Assembly (NCBI GenBank): GCA_963556495.2
Contig: OY747713.1
Coordinates: 683,399-747,398 of the forward strand
Reading direction: 5' to 3'
Origin: Valencia hispanica
Lineage: Eukaryota > Chordata > Actinopteri > Cyprinodontiformes > Valenciidae
Length of the DNA: 64,000 nt
This document shows positions 24,101 to 39,100 of the stretch, one piece after another. The position numbers were made by a program, and so were the translations under genes. The notes under the pieces are model-generated. The model was not told where the DNA came from, searched no databases, and saw only the letters and a list, made by a program, of their open reading frames with translations. The first letter of the stretch is position 1. Each line of letters opens with the position of its first letter.

Positions 24101-27100
24101 TATTTCGGGACACGCTGCCACCTGTCAGCTGTTTTTAAGAGGTCAAAGTTTAAAGGAGGATCTGGTGGTTTATTTAAAGGTTGTCCTGACAGATAAAAGC
24201 AGAGAATTAAAGCAATCTGTGGGTCTTTTCTCCATGACTTAAGCTTATTGTCCAGCAGAAGATTTTAGACGTAGAGAAGGAAAATCCAGTCCTGGGATCT
24301 TCTTGTGTTCATAGAAGGTAGAGAAACAGAACAACACTTTACATCACTGCACAGGACGACACTTTACTCTCATGCTTTATGACTGTTGGATTCAGCCGTT
24401 TTACTTTTGATGTTTAATGTGGACACTGAGTAGACAGTAGATTGGGTTTGCAGTCTGATCCAAAAGTAAATCTGAGTGGTTGGAAACATTTGGGTTTGAC
24501 ATCAAAATGCTCAGAAACTCAACAACCTCCAGAGGTGGAAACAGCTGATTGCAGCTGCAGGAGAACAGCTGCTCATAAAACCCAACATGAAGTTCAGGAA
24601 TAAACTATAATCCAGATAAATATGGGCATGGATTGTTTGAGACGTTTCCAGTCGGACCACCCTGATCACGATGACAGAAACACTTTGGACATCATTTAGT
24701 CTGTAGGCGAGCCAGCGATGGGGACAAGCTGGCAGCGCTGCTGCCTTGCACCCAGGAGGTTGTGGGTTCAAATCCCAGCCTGGGGTCTTTCTGCAGGTCT
24801 GGGTTCTCCCCAGGTACTCCAGCTTTCTCCCCCAGGACAAAGACGTGACTTTGGGCTCAGCTGGTGTGGAGAGTCTGTCCTGGTTGGCCTCCGCCTCTCA
24901 TCCAATCAACAGACTTCCTCTTTCCTCTTCCTGATTCTCAACCAATTAACTCTAAACTTTTCACATCAAGTCCTTCTGAAAAACTAAAATATGTGTCTGA
25001 TAATATCACAACTTTCTGCTCTGGTTGTTCTGCTGCTGTCTGGAGCAGAAACGATAAAAACCTCCAGTTTAGCCCAACCACAGCCTCCTGCAGCCTTTCC
25101 TTTGTTTTTAGGTAGATTTCCATCTTGAATCTGCAGACCAGACCAGAACCATCACATGATGTTAAACCCAAATGTTTCAGACGGACTCGGAACCAACTGG
25201 GATGTTGTTGCTGGAGCATGTTGGGAATACCAGAAACAGCTTCATGTTTGATTATTTCAGTCACCATCTAATATTCAGGTTTAAACTCTTTCAGGGGTGT
25301 CCGGCTCCACAAAGCTGCTGTCCTGCAGGTTTTAGATGCCTCCCTGCTCTGTTTAAATGATCCCTCCAGCTGCCTTTAAGCTTGGCAAAGATCGGGGAAC
25401 GAGTCGGTGTGCTGCAGCAGGGATGCATCTAAAACCTGCAGGACAGTAGATCTCCAGGACACGAGAGCGCTGCTTTAAACCAACCTTTTATTAGAAGCAT
25501 AAAATAAGTGAGAAGAAACAGGCAGGAACTTCTCAGCAGCATGCAGACATTAAAACATCTAAAACATCCACTAGTTTGAATAAGACTCTAGTTTTAGGAG
25601 AATTGATGCAGCAAACGGAGAACAAATGAGGAATCCAACAGTGACTCTGAGGCCATGAATGCAACACGCCGGAGGTGAAGCTGTAAAACAAGAAGGAAGG
25701 TTCAACGTCTAGAAACCTGTCAGATCCTCCACAGTTCAGCTGCAGATGAACAGTTCAGTTCAAACACTGAATCATTCATGTTCAGAATTCATTCCATCAT
25801 AATTAGAAGCTGGAATGAATCAGATAAATTGGAAAAGTGTTTTAAGATCCGTCCGTCTTCCACTAAAACTAGTCTGGAAGCAGTTTGTGAACGTGAGCAT
25901 GTCTCAGCAGCGCCAAGAAAGCCTCGTTAAGCTCGTTAACTTCCAGACTGGCATAAATTATGAATAATTGAATGAGTCGCCTCAGGTCTGGTGCTGTGAG
26001 GTCCAACAGGGACGGGCAGAACTTTATGCTGTTATATTGAAAGCTGCTAGTCTGAGAGGTCCGACTGGATGACGACTGGTTCTGGTTGATCCGATAAACT
26101 CAGGACAGCAGCCTGCAGGAAATATGACCAAATATTTTATTCAGTTCGCCAGATTTGACCCAATTCTGCTTCAGAACCACAGAATAAAAATATGTAAGGT
26201 CAAAGGTCAACTTAAACTCATCATTATCATATAAAATGTAGGTTTTACTCATTTTTTCCAGGCTGGATGGCTTTTAAACATCGTCCATAAATCTCCAACA
26301 GTTAAGGTCTGAAAGTTGGAAAAATTAACATTTTCCTGTTTTTTTCAAGTCCAGAACCAGTTTGGGATCAACATCCTCATGGGAAACCCAACTGGGTCCA
26401 GTTTCAACCATGTGACCCAAACTGTCCTCCTTCAGGTGAAAGGAAACGGGTCAGGATGTTCAGGAACAACCAAGGAACCATGAAGTGGAAACCAGTTTCT
26501 CATCAACATGGACCTAAGAAGAATCTCCAGCTGTCCTCAGGAGACAAGCTGATGTCCTCTGGAGGAGCGAGACGAGACAAAGCTGGAGCAATTCAAAACA
26601 CGGTGGAGGAAGCATCATGCTGAGGGGTTGTTACGCTGCTGCTGCTGGTGAAAAGTGGTGAAAACAACGACCCAAAACACAGGTCCAAACTGGTTCTGGA
26701 CTGCATGAACCGGGCTAACGTTCATGATGACCTCTGACCTGTCGGGACAGCTGCTCTGTTCCAGGAACCCGCCCGGTTCTGCCAGGTCCGGTACCGGCCC
26801 GGATGCTTCCAGAAGCTTCTAGCAAGAGGATAACGCTCCGATGCGTTTTCACTTCTTCGTTTGTTCAAAGAATCGTAACGTAAAACGTATAAAAGAGACG
26901 GAAGATTCGCTGAATAACGAGTAAAATGCTGAATGGATCAGAACAGAACCAGCTGAAAACACGGTGACGTTCAGACATTATTCATAAACTTTGACAGCCT
27001 AACGTCCCAGCTGGACCTGAACGCACCACCAGTCTCACACATACAGAATCTGGACTGACTGGATGCTCCGACTTTAAATGATTGTTCTCCAGAACCAGCA

Positions 27101-30100
27101 GTCAGTCCAGCACAGACTAGCTATGGACCTTGTTGCTGACATAAAGTTCTGGTCCGGTCCGGTCCGCTCCGGCTGTCTTTCTTCACTGTAGCTGCAGGAC
27201 AATCCTCTCTGTTTGGTTCTGGTGTCACTTTGTGACGTTGCCCTACAGAACGTGGAACTGAGGTTCTGGTAGAACACAGCGCTGTGGTACCGGATATTTC
27301 TGGTACCAGTACCTGGTTCTGTAAGCCTACATTTGTATATGTCTATAAAGTTTATAAAAGTTATTCTGACATTGATACAACAAATTGTTCTGTTACACAA
27401 AAAGGTTTGATTTTGTTTTTAAAACTAATCCCAAAAGTAGAAAAAGGTTGATGTCCACTAAGTGGATATGAAAGATTTCCCAGATTTGTGAACCTTCCCT
27501 TCAGCACAGACACAAAGAGAAGAAGTGAGTCGGCTGGTTCTTAAATACCTGGATCACTTTGGGGTAAATTCAGCTCTTAAACATGAGGACAGCCAAACAG
27601 AAGATCCAGTTAGAAACAAAGAGAAGCAGGACAGAAGTTCGTCATGTGACCAGCTTCCAGCTTCCTGATTGGCTGACGCGGCTCACATGCAGGACCGACG
27701 GTTTTACCGCGGCCGGGATGAAAACGGATCCGACTGTCTTCACCCAAATCTGGACCTTCCAGAACCAGCAGACAGGTGCACTCACCTGGTCGTCCTCTAG
27801 GCGGCGCTGTGCGTCTGTGATGACCTTAATGTACTGGCTGGTGAGGGTCATCAGCTCGCTGTAGTGGGTCCTCAGGGTCACGTACTGCAGACAGGCAGAG
27901 ACAAAGACAGCCGCTGAGGAACTGAGGAGAAGGTTCTGGTCTCCTGGTTCTAAGGAGAGGAGAAGGTTCTGGTCTCCTGGTTCTAAGGAGAGAAGAAGGT
28001 TCTGGTCTCCTGGTTCTAAGGAGAGGAGAAGGTTCTGGTCTCCTGGTTCTAAGGAGAGGAGAAGGTTCTGGTCTCCTGGTTCTGAACCCAAACGTCCCAA
28101 TCGGCTGAGAAAGTTCTGGAACCATCTTCAGCTCATCATGGAGGTTCTGAGCCGCTGGCTGAAGATCGATCCATCTATCATCCCTCCCTCCTTCCCTCCG
28201 TCCCTCCCTCCATCTATCATCCCTCCCTCCATCTATCATCCATCCCTCCTCCATCACTCCCTCCTTCCATCCATCCCTCCCTCCATCTATCATCCCTCCC
28301 TCCCTCCCTCCCTCCATCTATCATCCATCCCTCCTCCATCACTCCCTCCTTCCATCCATCCCTCCCTCCATCTATCATCCCTCCCTCCCTCCCTCCCTCC
28401 ATCTATCATCCATCCCTCCTTCCCTCCCTCCCTCCCTCCATCTATCATCCATCCCTCCATCCCTCCCTCCATCTATCATACCTCCCTCCTCCATCTCTCC
28501 CTCCCTCCATCTATCATCCCTCCCTCCTTCCCTCCCTCCCTCCCTCCATCTATCATCCCTCCCTCCCTCCATCTATCATCCCTCCCTCCCTCCCTCCCTC
28601 CATCTATCATCCATCCCTCCTTCCCTCCCTCCCTCCCTCCATCTATCATCCATCCCTCCATCCCTCCCTCCATCTATCATACCTCCCTCCTCCATCTCTC
28701 CCTCCCTCCATCTATCATCCCTCCCTCCCTCCATCTATCATCCCTCCCTCCCTCCCTCCCTCCCTCCATCTATCATCCATCCCTCCCTCCATCTATCATC
28801 CCTCCCTCCCTCCCTCCCTCCCTCCATCTATCATCCATCCCTCCCTCCATCTATCATCCATCCCTCCTCCATCACTCCCTCCTTCCATCCATCCCTCCCT
28901 CCATCTATCATCCCTCCCTCCATCTATCATCCCTCCCTCCATCTATCATCCCTCCCTCCCTCCCTCCATCTATCATCCCTCCCTCCCTCCATCTATCATC
29001 CCTCCCTCCCTCCCTCCATCTATCATCCATCCCTCCTTCCCTCCCTCCCTCCCTCCATCTATCATCCATCCCTCCATCCCTCCCTCCATCTATCATACCT
29101 CCCTCCTCCATCTCTCCCTCCCTCCATCTATCATCCCTCCCTCCTTCCCTCCCTCCCTCCCTCCATCTATCATCCCTCCCTCCCTCCCTCCCTCCATCTA
29201 TCATCCATCCCTCCATCCCTCCCTCCGTCTATCATCCCTCCCTCCCTCCATCCCTCCATCCTAGTGAACACCAACCTCCTGGATGATGGAATCTGAAGCA
29301 CACTCCATTCTGGGTTTCTTCAGAGGAGAAGCCGTTGGATCCTGCAGAGCTCTGTAGGTCAGGACCAGGAGCTCGTAGTCCTTCAGACACAAAGTCCAAA
29401 CAGGTCAGAACCTCGAAATAAAGTTCGCTTCTATTAGAAAGCTGCAGATATCAACACGTACCTTGACAGAATCGATGTAAGCTTTCGCGTTTTTCTGACA
29501 ACTTTCCACTTCGGTTCTGTTTTTCTCGATTTCCTCCAGAAGTTTCTGAAAGAAGCAGCAAACAGGCTGAAGTCCATGGAGCTCCATGCAGCCGTCAGCC
29601 TCTCCTGCTAGCTACGCTCTCTACCTTCTCCTCAGCCAGCTGATCCCTGAGAGCCCCGCTGTCTCCGATGGGCACAGATTGGATCTTCTCCTGCCTCTGC
29701 CGGGCCTCTCCCAGCCAGCGGATCAGCCAATCGTAGCTCTCCCTGTAGCTCCTCATTCTGCGTCCCAGGAGGTCCAGCTCCCGCAGCCGGAGGTCCATCT
29801 GAGCGAACATGGCCTGCCAGCGCTCCAGGAGGCCGCCCACCAGCTGCCGGAAGTGATCCAGCTCGGCGTCGCGCTCGCTGTGGATCCGGCTCATCTTGTC
29901 GCCGATGGCCGTCGCCCTGCGGAGCTCGTCCTGTAGCCGGTCGAAGACGCCCTGGTCGGCCTCGGCTTCGGCACGCGTCGCCTGTTGGCCGGAAAAGAGC
30001 GAATGGGTCACCTGGAAGCGGGAAACAGACGGCATTCCTGCCTGATCCCACGGCTACCTTCAGCCGGCTGCGCCGATCCTCCACCTCCTTCTCATCACCA

Positions 30101-33100
30101 GGAACTTTACTGACGTCTCGCAGACGGCTCTCGTAGGTCTTCAGAGAGTCTTCTGCATCTTTGGTGTTCCTGATCACGACGTCGATGGTCTTCAGCCTGA
30201 AAAACACGTCTATAGCTCAGAAAGACACGTTTACCAGCACCAAGGTAGACCGAGGAGTCCAGGCTGCACACTGATGGTCAGCTGGCTGAAAGAAGTCTCA
30301 TTCACAAGAAAAGTGAAAACTTCATTTCAGTGGGAATCGACCAATCCCTGATCAGCAGCCTGGATGCTGATTGGTCAAACCCAGCCGCTAATGTTCGATC
30401 AGTGCATTTGTAGTTTACTAACTTGTCCAGGTAGACGGTGGAGAGTCCGTAGACGTGCTCCATCTTCTTCAGGGTGAAGTCCAGCTCAGAGCGCAGCATC
30501 GGAGCAGAGCCGGACCGCTGAGGAGACGCCAGGACCTCCTCCGTCTTCTCAGCGATGGAGCTCAAGTCCTTCTTCAAGCCCTCCAGCTCCGACTGGACTT
30601 TCTGCCACAGAGACACAGAACCAGAACCGTCAGGAAGGCTGTTCGTCAGGCAGAACCCGAGCTAGCCGGCGGTTCTCCTGGTACCATCTGCTCGGCCGTC
30701 TTGGTGGCGCAGGCTTTCAGCGGTTCCTTGTCCACCGGCTGACGGAGACGCGTCACCGTCCGGTTCTCGCAGCCCTCCAGCCTCAAACGAAGATCTTTGA
30801 TCTTGGTCAGGTAGGTCTTACAAACGGACTCATCTTGTTCTCCTGGGTGGAGAAAACATATTATTATCGCCATGAGATCCAGAAAGCATCTGTGCAAAGG
30901 AGGCGAGTAGTAGGAAGATCACAGCGAGCAAAGATTCATGTCTCATCAACCTTAATTTATTAGTTAATATTTCATTATTTCTGCATGTGAGGAAGTCGTT
31001 TTCTTCTTCAATCTCCACATTCACGGATAATTGTTGACATGTTAGCAGAATTAATCATTAATTATTAAGAATTATTGGTTCATAGATGAAAACCAGCTGA
31101 TCTAAAACATGCAGAGAAAGATTAGGATGGATTAAATCACAGAGGATTATTAATATCAGTGATTGAGAGCACATTCATTCCTGCTCAGCCAATCACAAGC
31201 TCCCGCTCTACAACCGCTACCTTACCTGCTCTGGGCGGCACCACGCCTGCAACAACAAGCCAACAATCATCTCACTCACAGATAAAACAGAACATGATGA
31301 TGATCCAGGCTGCGCTAAACAGAACCAACCTTGTTCTGCAGAGCTGACCATGGTCTGGTAGTTCTGGTTGGCTCGGTTGTAGTTGGACTCCACCTGCATT
31401 CGGTCCTCCGCCCCGAACATCTGTGAGTCCTGACTGTCCCTCAGAAAGTCCTGGTAGTGCTGCTCCAGGTTCCTCAGAGCCAGACGGTACTCCTCCACCC
31501 TCAGGGTCTTAAACTGGAGAAAAGAGATGGAACCAACCATAGAACCAGTTAGGAACATAAACGGGTTCCTCCTGACTATAGAACCAGTTAGGAACATAAT
31601 CGGGTTCCTCCTGACTATAGAACCAGTTAGGAACATAATCGGGTTCCTCCTGACTATAGAACCAGTTAGGAACATAATCAGGTTCCTCCTGACTATAGAA
31701 CCAGTTAGGAACATAATCGGGTTCCTCCTGACTATAGAACCAGTTAGGAACATAATCAGGTTCCTCCTGACTATAGAACCAGTTAGGAACATAATCAGTT
31801 AGGAACATAATCGGTTCCTCCTGACTATAGAACCAGTTAGGAACATAATCGGGTTCCTCCTGACTATAGAACCAGTTAGGAACATAATCAGGTTCCTCCT
31901 GACTATAGAACCAGTTAGGAACATAAACGGGTTCCTCCTGACTATGGAACCAGTTAGGAACATAATCAGGTTCCTCCTGACTATGGAACCAGTTAGGAAC
32001 ATAATCAGGTTCCTCCTGACTATAGAACCAGTTAGGAACATAATCAGGTTCCTCCTGACTATAGAACCAGTTAGGAACATAAACGGGTTCCTCCTGACTA
32101 TAGAACCAGTTAGGAACATAATCGGGTTCCTCCTGACTATAGAACCAGTTAGGAACATAATCAGGTTCCTCCTGACTATAGAACCAGTTAGGAACATAAA
32201 CGGGTTCCTCCTGACTATAGAACCAGTTAGGAACATAATCAGGTTCCTCCTGACTATAGAACCAGTTAGGAACATAATCAGGTTCCTCCTGACTATAGAA
32301 CCAGTTAGGAACATAATCAGGTTCCTCCTGACTATAGAACCAGTTAGGAACATAATCGGGTTCCTCCTGACTATGGAACCAGTTAGGAACATAATCAGGT
32401 TCCTCCTGACTATAGAACCAGTTAGGAACATAATCGGGTTCCTCCTGACTATAGAACCAGTTAGGAACATAATCGGGTTCCTCCTGACTATAGAACCAGT
32501 TAGGAACATAATCAGGTTCCTCCTGACTATAGAACCAGTTAGGAACATAATCAGGTTCCTCCTGACTATAGAACCAGTTAGGAACATAATCAGGTTCCTC
32601 CTGACTATAGAACCAGTTAGGAACATAATCAGGTTCCTCCTGACTATGGAACCAGTTAGGAACATAATCAGGTTCCTCCTGACTATAGAACCAGTTAGGA
32701 ACATAATCAGGTTCCTCCTGACTATAGAACCAGTTAGGAACATAATCGGGTTCCTCCTGACTATAGAACCAGTTAGGAACATAAACGGGTTCCTCCTGAC
32801 TATAGAACCAGTTAGGAACATAATCGGGTTCCTCCTGACTATAGAACCAGTTAGGAACATAATCAGGTTCCTCCTGACTATAGAACCAGTTAGGAACATA
32901 ATCGGGTTCCTCCTGACTATAGAACCAGTTAGGAACATAAACGGGTTCCTCCTGACTATAGAACCAGTTAGGAACATAATCGGGTTCCTCCTGACTATGG
33001 AACCAGTTAGGAACATAATCAGGTTCCTCCTGACTATAGAACCAGTTAGGAACATAATCGGGTTCCTCCTGACTATAGAACCAGTTAGGAACATAATCGG

Positions 33101-36100
33101 GTTCCTCCTGACTATAGAACCAGTTAGGAACATAATCGGGTTCCTCCTGACTATAGAACCAGTTAGGAACATAATCGGGTTCCTCCTGACTATAGAACCA
33201 GTTAGGAACATAAACGGGTTCCTCCTGACTATAGAACCAGTTAGGAACATAAACGGGTTCCTCCTGACTATAGAACCAGTTAGGAACATAATCGGGTTCC
33301 TCCTGACTATAGAACCAGTTAGGAACATAATCGGGTTCCTCCTGACTATAGAACCAGTTAGGAACATAATCAGGTTCCTCCTGACTATAGAACCAGTTAG
33401 GAACATAATCGGGTTCCTCCTGACTATAGAACCAGTTAGGAACATAATCGGGTTCCTCCTGACTATAGAACCAGTTAGGAACATAATCAGGTTCCTCCTG
33501 ACTATAGAACCAGTTAGGAACATAATCAGGTTCCTCCTGACTATAGAACCAGTTAGGAACATAATCAGGTTCCTCCTGACTATAGAACCAGTTAGGAACA
33601 TAATCGGGTTCCTCCTGACTATAGAACCAGTTAGGAGGTTCCTCCTGACTATAGAACCAGTTAGGGGTTCCTCCTGACTATAGAACCAGTTAGGAGGTTC
33701 CTCCTGACTATAGAACCAGTTAGGAACATAACGGGTTCCTCCTGACTATAGAACCAGTTAGGAACATAATCGGTTCCTCCTGACTATAGAACCAGTTAGG
33801 AACATAATCAGGTTCCTCCTGACTATAGAACCAGTTAGGTTCAGGTTCCTCCTGACTATAGAACCAGTTAGGAACATAATCAGGTTCCTCCTGACTATAG
33901 AACCAGTTAGGAACATAATCAGGTTCCTCCTGACTATAGAACCAGTTAGGAACATAATCAGGTTCCTCCTGACTATGGAACCAGTTAGGAACATAATCAG
34001 GTTCCTCCTGACTATAGAACCAGTTAGGAACATAATCAGGTTCCTCCTGACTATAGAACCAGTTAGGAACATAATCGGGTTCCTCCTGACTATAGAACCA
34101 GTTAGGAACATAATCGGGTTCCTCCTGACTATAGAACCAGTTAGGAACATAATCGGGTTCCTCCTGACTATAGAACCAGTTAGGAACATAATCAGGTTCC
34201 TCCTGACTATAGAACCAGTTAGGAACATAATCAGGTTCCTCCTGACTATAGAACCAGTTAGGAACATAAACGGGTTCCTCCTGACTATAGAACCAGTTAG
34301 GAACATAATCAGGTTCCTCCTGACTATAGAACCAGTTAGGAACATAATCAGGTTCCTCCTGACTATGAACCAGTTAGGAACATAATCAGGTTCCTCCTGA
34401 CTATAGAACCAGTTAGGAACATAATCGGGTTCCTCCTGACTATAGAACCAGTTAGGAACATAATCGGGTTCCTCCTGACTATAGAACCAGTTAGGAACAT
34501 AATCGGGTTCCTCCTGACTATAGAACCAGTTAGGAACATAATCGGGTTCCTCCTGACTATAGAACCAGTTAGGAACATAACGGGTTCCTCCTGACTATAG
34601 AACCAGTTAGGAACATAAACGGGTTCCTCCTGACTATAGAACCAGTTAGGAACATAATCAGGTTCCTCCTGACTATAGAACCAGTTAGGAACATAATCGG
34701 GTTCCTCCTGACTATAGAACCAGTTAGGAACATAATCAGGTTCCTCCTGACTATAGAACCAGTTAGGAACATAATCGGGTTCCTCCTGACTATAGAACCA
34801 GTTAGGAACATAATCAGGTTCCTCCTGACTATAGAACCAGTTAGGAACATAATCAGGTTCCTCCTGACTATAGAACCAGTTAGGAACATAATCAGGTTCC
34901 TCCTGACTATAGAACCAGTTAGGAACATAATCAGGTTCCTCCTGACTATAGAACCAGTTAGGAACATAACGGTTCCTCCTGACTATAGAACCAGTTAGGA
35001 ACATAATCAGGTTCCTCCTGACTATAGAACCAGTTAGGAACATAATCAGGTTCCTCCTGACTATAGAACCAGTTAGGAACATAATCAGGTTCCTCCTGAC
35101 TATAGAACCAGTTAGGAACATAATCAGGTTCCTCCTGACTATAGAACCAGTTAGGAACATAATCAGGTTCCTCCTGACTATAGAACCAGTTAGGAACATA
35201 ATCAGGTTCCTCCTGACTATAGAACCAGTTAGGAACATAATCGGGTTCCTCCTGACTATAGAACCAGTTAGGAACATAAACGGGTTCCTCCTGACTATAG
35301 AACCAGTTAGGAACATAATCAGGTTCCTCCTGACTATAGAACCAGTTAGGAACATAATCAGGTTCCTCCTGACTATAGAACCAGTTAGGAACATAAACGG
35401 GTTCCTCCTGACTATAGAACCAGTTAGGAACATAATCAGGTTCCTCCTGACTATAGAACCAGTTAGGAACATAATCAGGTTCCTCCTGACTATAGAACCA
35501 GTTAGGAACATAATCAGGTTCCTCCTGACTATAGAACCAGTTAGGAACATAATCAGGTTCCTCCTGACTATGGAACCAGTTAGGAACATAATCAGGTTCC
35601 TCCTGACTATAGAACCAGTTAGGAACATAATCAGGTTCCTCCTGACTATAGAACCAGTTAGGAACATAATCGGGTTCCTCCTGACTATAGAACCAGTTAG
35701 GAACATAAACGGGTTCCTCCTGACTATAGAACCAGTTAGGAACATAATCGGGTTCCTCCTGACTATAGAACCAGTTAGGAACATAATCAGGTTCCTCCTG
35801 ACTATAGAACCAGTTAGGAACATAATCAGGTTCCTCCTGACTATAGAACCAGTTAGGAACATAATCGGGTTCCTCCTGACTATAGAACCAGTTAGGAACA
35901 TAATCAGGTTCCTCCTGACTATAGAACCAGTTAGGAACATAATCAGGTTCCTCCTGACTATAGAACCAGTTAGGAACATAATCAGGTTCCTCCTGACTAT
36001 AGAACCAGTTAGGAACATAATCAGGTTCCTCCTGACTATAGAACCAGTTAGGAACATAATCGGGTTCCTCCTGACTATAGAACCAGTTAGGAACATAATC

Positions 36101-39100
36101 AGGTTCCTCCTGACTATAGAACCAGTTAGGAACATAATCGGGTTCCTCCTGACTATAGAACCAGTTAGGAACATAATCAGGTTCCTCCTGACTATAGAAC
36201 CAGTTAGGAACATAATCAGGTTCCTCCTGACTATAGAACCAGTTAGGAACATAATCGGGTTCCTCCTGACTATAGAACCAGTTAGGAACATAAACGGGTT
36301 CCTCCTGACTATGGAACCAGTTAGGAACATAATCAGGTTCCTCCTGACTATAGAACCAGTTAGGAACATAAACGGGTTCCTCCTGACTATAGAACCAGTT
36401 AGGAACATAATCAGGTTCCTCCTGACTATAGAACCAGTTAGGAACATAATCAGGTTCCTCCTGACTATAGAACCAGTTAGGAACATAATCAGGTTCCTCC
36501 TGACTATAGAACCAGTTAGGAACATAAACGGGTTCCTCCTGACTATAGAACCAGTTAGGAACATAATCAGGTTCCTCCTGACTATAGAACCAGTTAGGAA
36601 CATAATCAGGTTCCTCCTGACTATAGAACCAGTTAGGAACATAATCAGGTTCCTCCTGACTATAGAACCAGTTAGGAACATAATCAGGTTCCTCCTGACT
36701 ATAGAACCAGTTAGGAACATAATCAGGTTCCTCCTGACTATAGAACCAGTTAGGAACATAATCAGGTTCCTCCTGACTATAGAACCAGTTAGGAACATAA
36801 TCGGGTTCCTCCTGACTATAGAACCAGTTAGGAACATAATCGGGTTCCTCCTGACTATAGAACCAGTTAGGAACATAATCAGGTTCCTCCTGACTATAGA
36901 ACCAGTTAGGAACATAATCAGGTTCCTCCTGACTATAGAACCAGTTAGGAACATAATCAGGTTCCTCCTGACTATAGAACCAGTTAGGAACATAATCAGG
37001 TTCCTCCTGACTATAGAACCAGTTAGGAACATAATCAGGTTCCTCCTGACTATAGAACCAGTTAGGAACATAAAGGTTCCTCCTGACTATAGAACCAGTT
37101 AGGAACATAATCGGTTCCTCCTGACTATAGAACCAGTTAGGAACATAATCGGGTTCCTCCTGACTATAGAACCAGTTAGGAACATAGAACCAGTTGGGTT
37201 CCTCCTGACTATAGAACCAGTTAGGAACATAATCGGGTTCCTCCTGACTATAGAACCAGTTAGGAACATAATCGGTTCCTCCTGACTATAGAACCAGTTA
37301 GGAACATAATCAGGTTCCTCCTGACTATAGAACCAGTTAGGAACATAATCAGGTTCCTCCTGACTATAGAACCAGTTAGGAACATAATCGGGTTCCTCCT
37401 GACTATAGAACCAGTTAGGAACATAATCAGGTTCCTCCTGACTATAGAACCAGTTAGGAACATAATCGGGTTCCTCCTGACTATAGAACCAGTTAGGAAC
37501 ATAATCAGGTTCCTCCTGACTATAGAACCAGTTAGGAACATAATCGGGTTCCTCCTGACTATAGAACCAGTTAGGAACATAATCGGGTTCCTCCTGACTA
37601 TAGAACCAGTTAGGAACATAATCAGGTTCCTCCTGACTATAGAACCAGTTAGGAACATAATCAGGTTCCTCCTGACTATAGAACCAGTTAGGAACATAAT
37701 CAGGTTCCTCCTGACTATAGAACCAGTTAGGAACATAAACGGGTTCCTCCTGACTATAGAACCAGTTAGGAACATAATCAGGTTCCTCCTGACTATAGAA
37801 CCAGTTAGGAACATAATCAGGTTCCTCCTGACTATAGAACCAGTTAGGAACATAATCAGGTTCCTCCTGACTATAGAACCAGTTAGGAACATAATCAGGT
37901 TCCTCCTGACTATAGAACCAGTTAGGAACATAATCGGGTTCCTCCTGACTATAGAACCAGTTAGGAACATAATCGGGTTCCTCCTGACTATAGAACCAGT
38001 TAGGAACATAATCGGGTTCCTCCTGACTATAGAACCAGTTAGGAACATAATCAGGTTCCTCCTGACTATAGAACCAGTTAGGAACATAATCGGGTTCCTC
38101 CTGACTATAGAACCAGTTAGGAACATAAACGGGTTCCTCCTGACTATAGAACCAGTTAGGAACATAATCAGGTTCCTCCTGACTATAGAACCAGTTAGGA
38201 ACATAATCAGGTTCCTCCTGACTATAGAACCAGTTAGGAACATAATCAGGTTCCTCCTGACTATAGAACCAGTTAGGAACATAATCGGGTTCCTCCTGAC
38301 TATAGAACCAGTTAGGAACATAATCAGGTTCCTCCTGACTATAGAACCAGTTAGGAACATAATCAGGTTCCTCCTGACTATAGAACCAGTTAGGAACATA
38401 ATCAGGTTCCTCCTGACTATAGAACCAGTTAGGAACATAATCAGGTTCCTCCTGACTATAGAACCAGTTAGGAACATAATCGGGTTCCTCCTGACTATAG
38501 AACCAGTTAGGAACATAACGGGTTCCTCCTGACTATAGAACCAGTTAGGAACATAATCGGGTTCCTCCTGACTATAGAACCAGTTAGGAACATAATCAGG
38601 TTCCTCCTGACTATAGAACCAGTTAGGAACATAATCAGGTTCCTCCTGACTATAGAACCAGTTAGGAACATAAACGGGTTCCTCCTGACTATAGAACCAG
38701 TTAGGAACATAATCAGGTTCCTCCTGACTATAGAACCAGTTAGGAACATAATCAGGTTCCTCCTGACTATGGAACCAGTTAGGAACATAATCAGGTTCCT
38801 CCTGACTATAGAACCAGTTAGGAACATAATCGGGTTCCTCCTGACTATAGAACCAGTTAGGAACATAATCAGGTTCCTCCTGACTATAGAACCAGTTAGG
38901 AACATAATCGGGTTCCTCCTGACTATAGAACCAGTTAGGAACATAATCGGGTTCCTCCTGACTATAGAACCAGTTAGGAACATAATCGGGTTCCTCCTGA
39001 CTATAGAACCAGTTAGGAACATAATCGGTTCCTCCTGACTATAGAACCAGTTAGGAACATAATCGGGTTCCTCCTGACTATAGAACCAGTTAGGAACATA

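Larger units (their letters stand above)
22895..27785. other. plec: plec intron upstream of the rod exon
   Basis: This is a 4.9-kb intron between the exon at 27786-27884 and the rod exon. Recognisable contents are a GAGATA-rich AT tract (23140-23880), a tRNA-derived SINE, a fold-back MITE and a Tc1/mariner remnant, listed separately. Nothing recognisable is seen at 23880-24690, 24860-25290, 25480-26340 and 26800-27785. Confidence 0.8.

Noticed and set aside
28138..29286. Plus-strand ORF of 382 codons rich in Pro, Ser and His
   Set aside because: It is a translation of the CCTC/CATC tetramer array.
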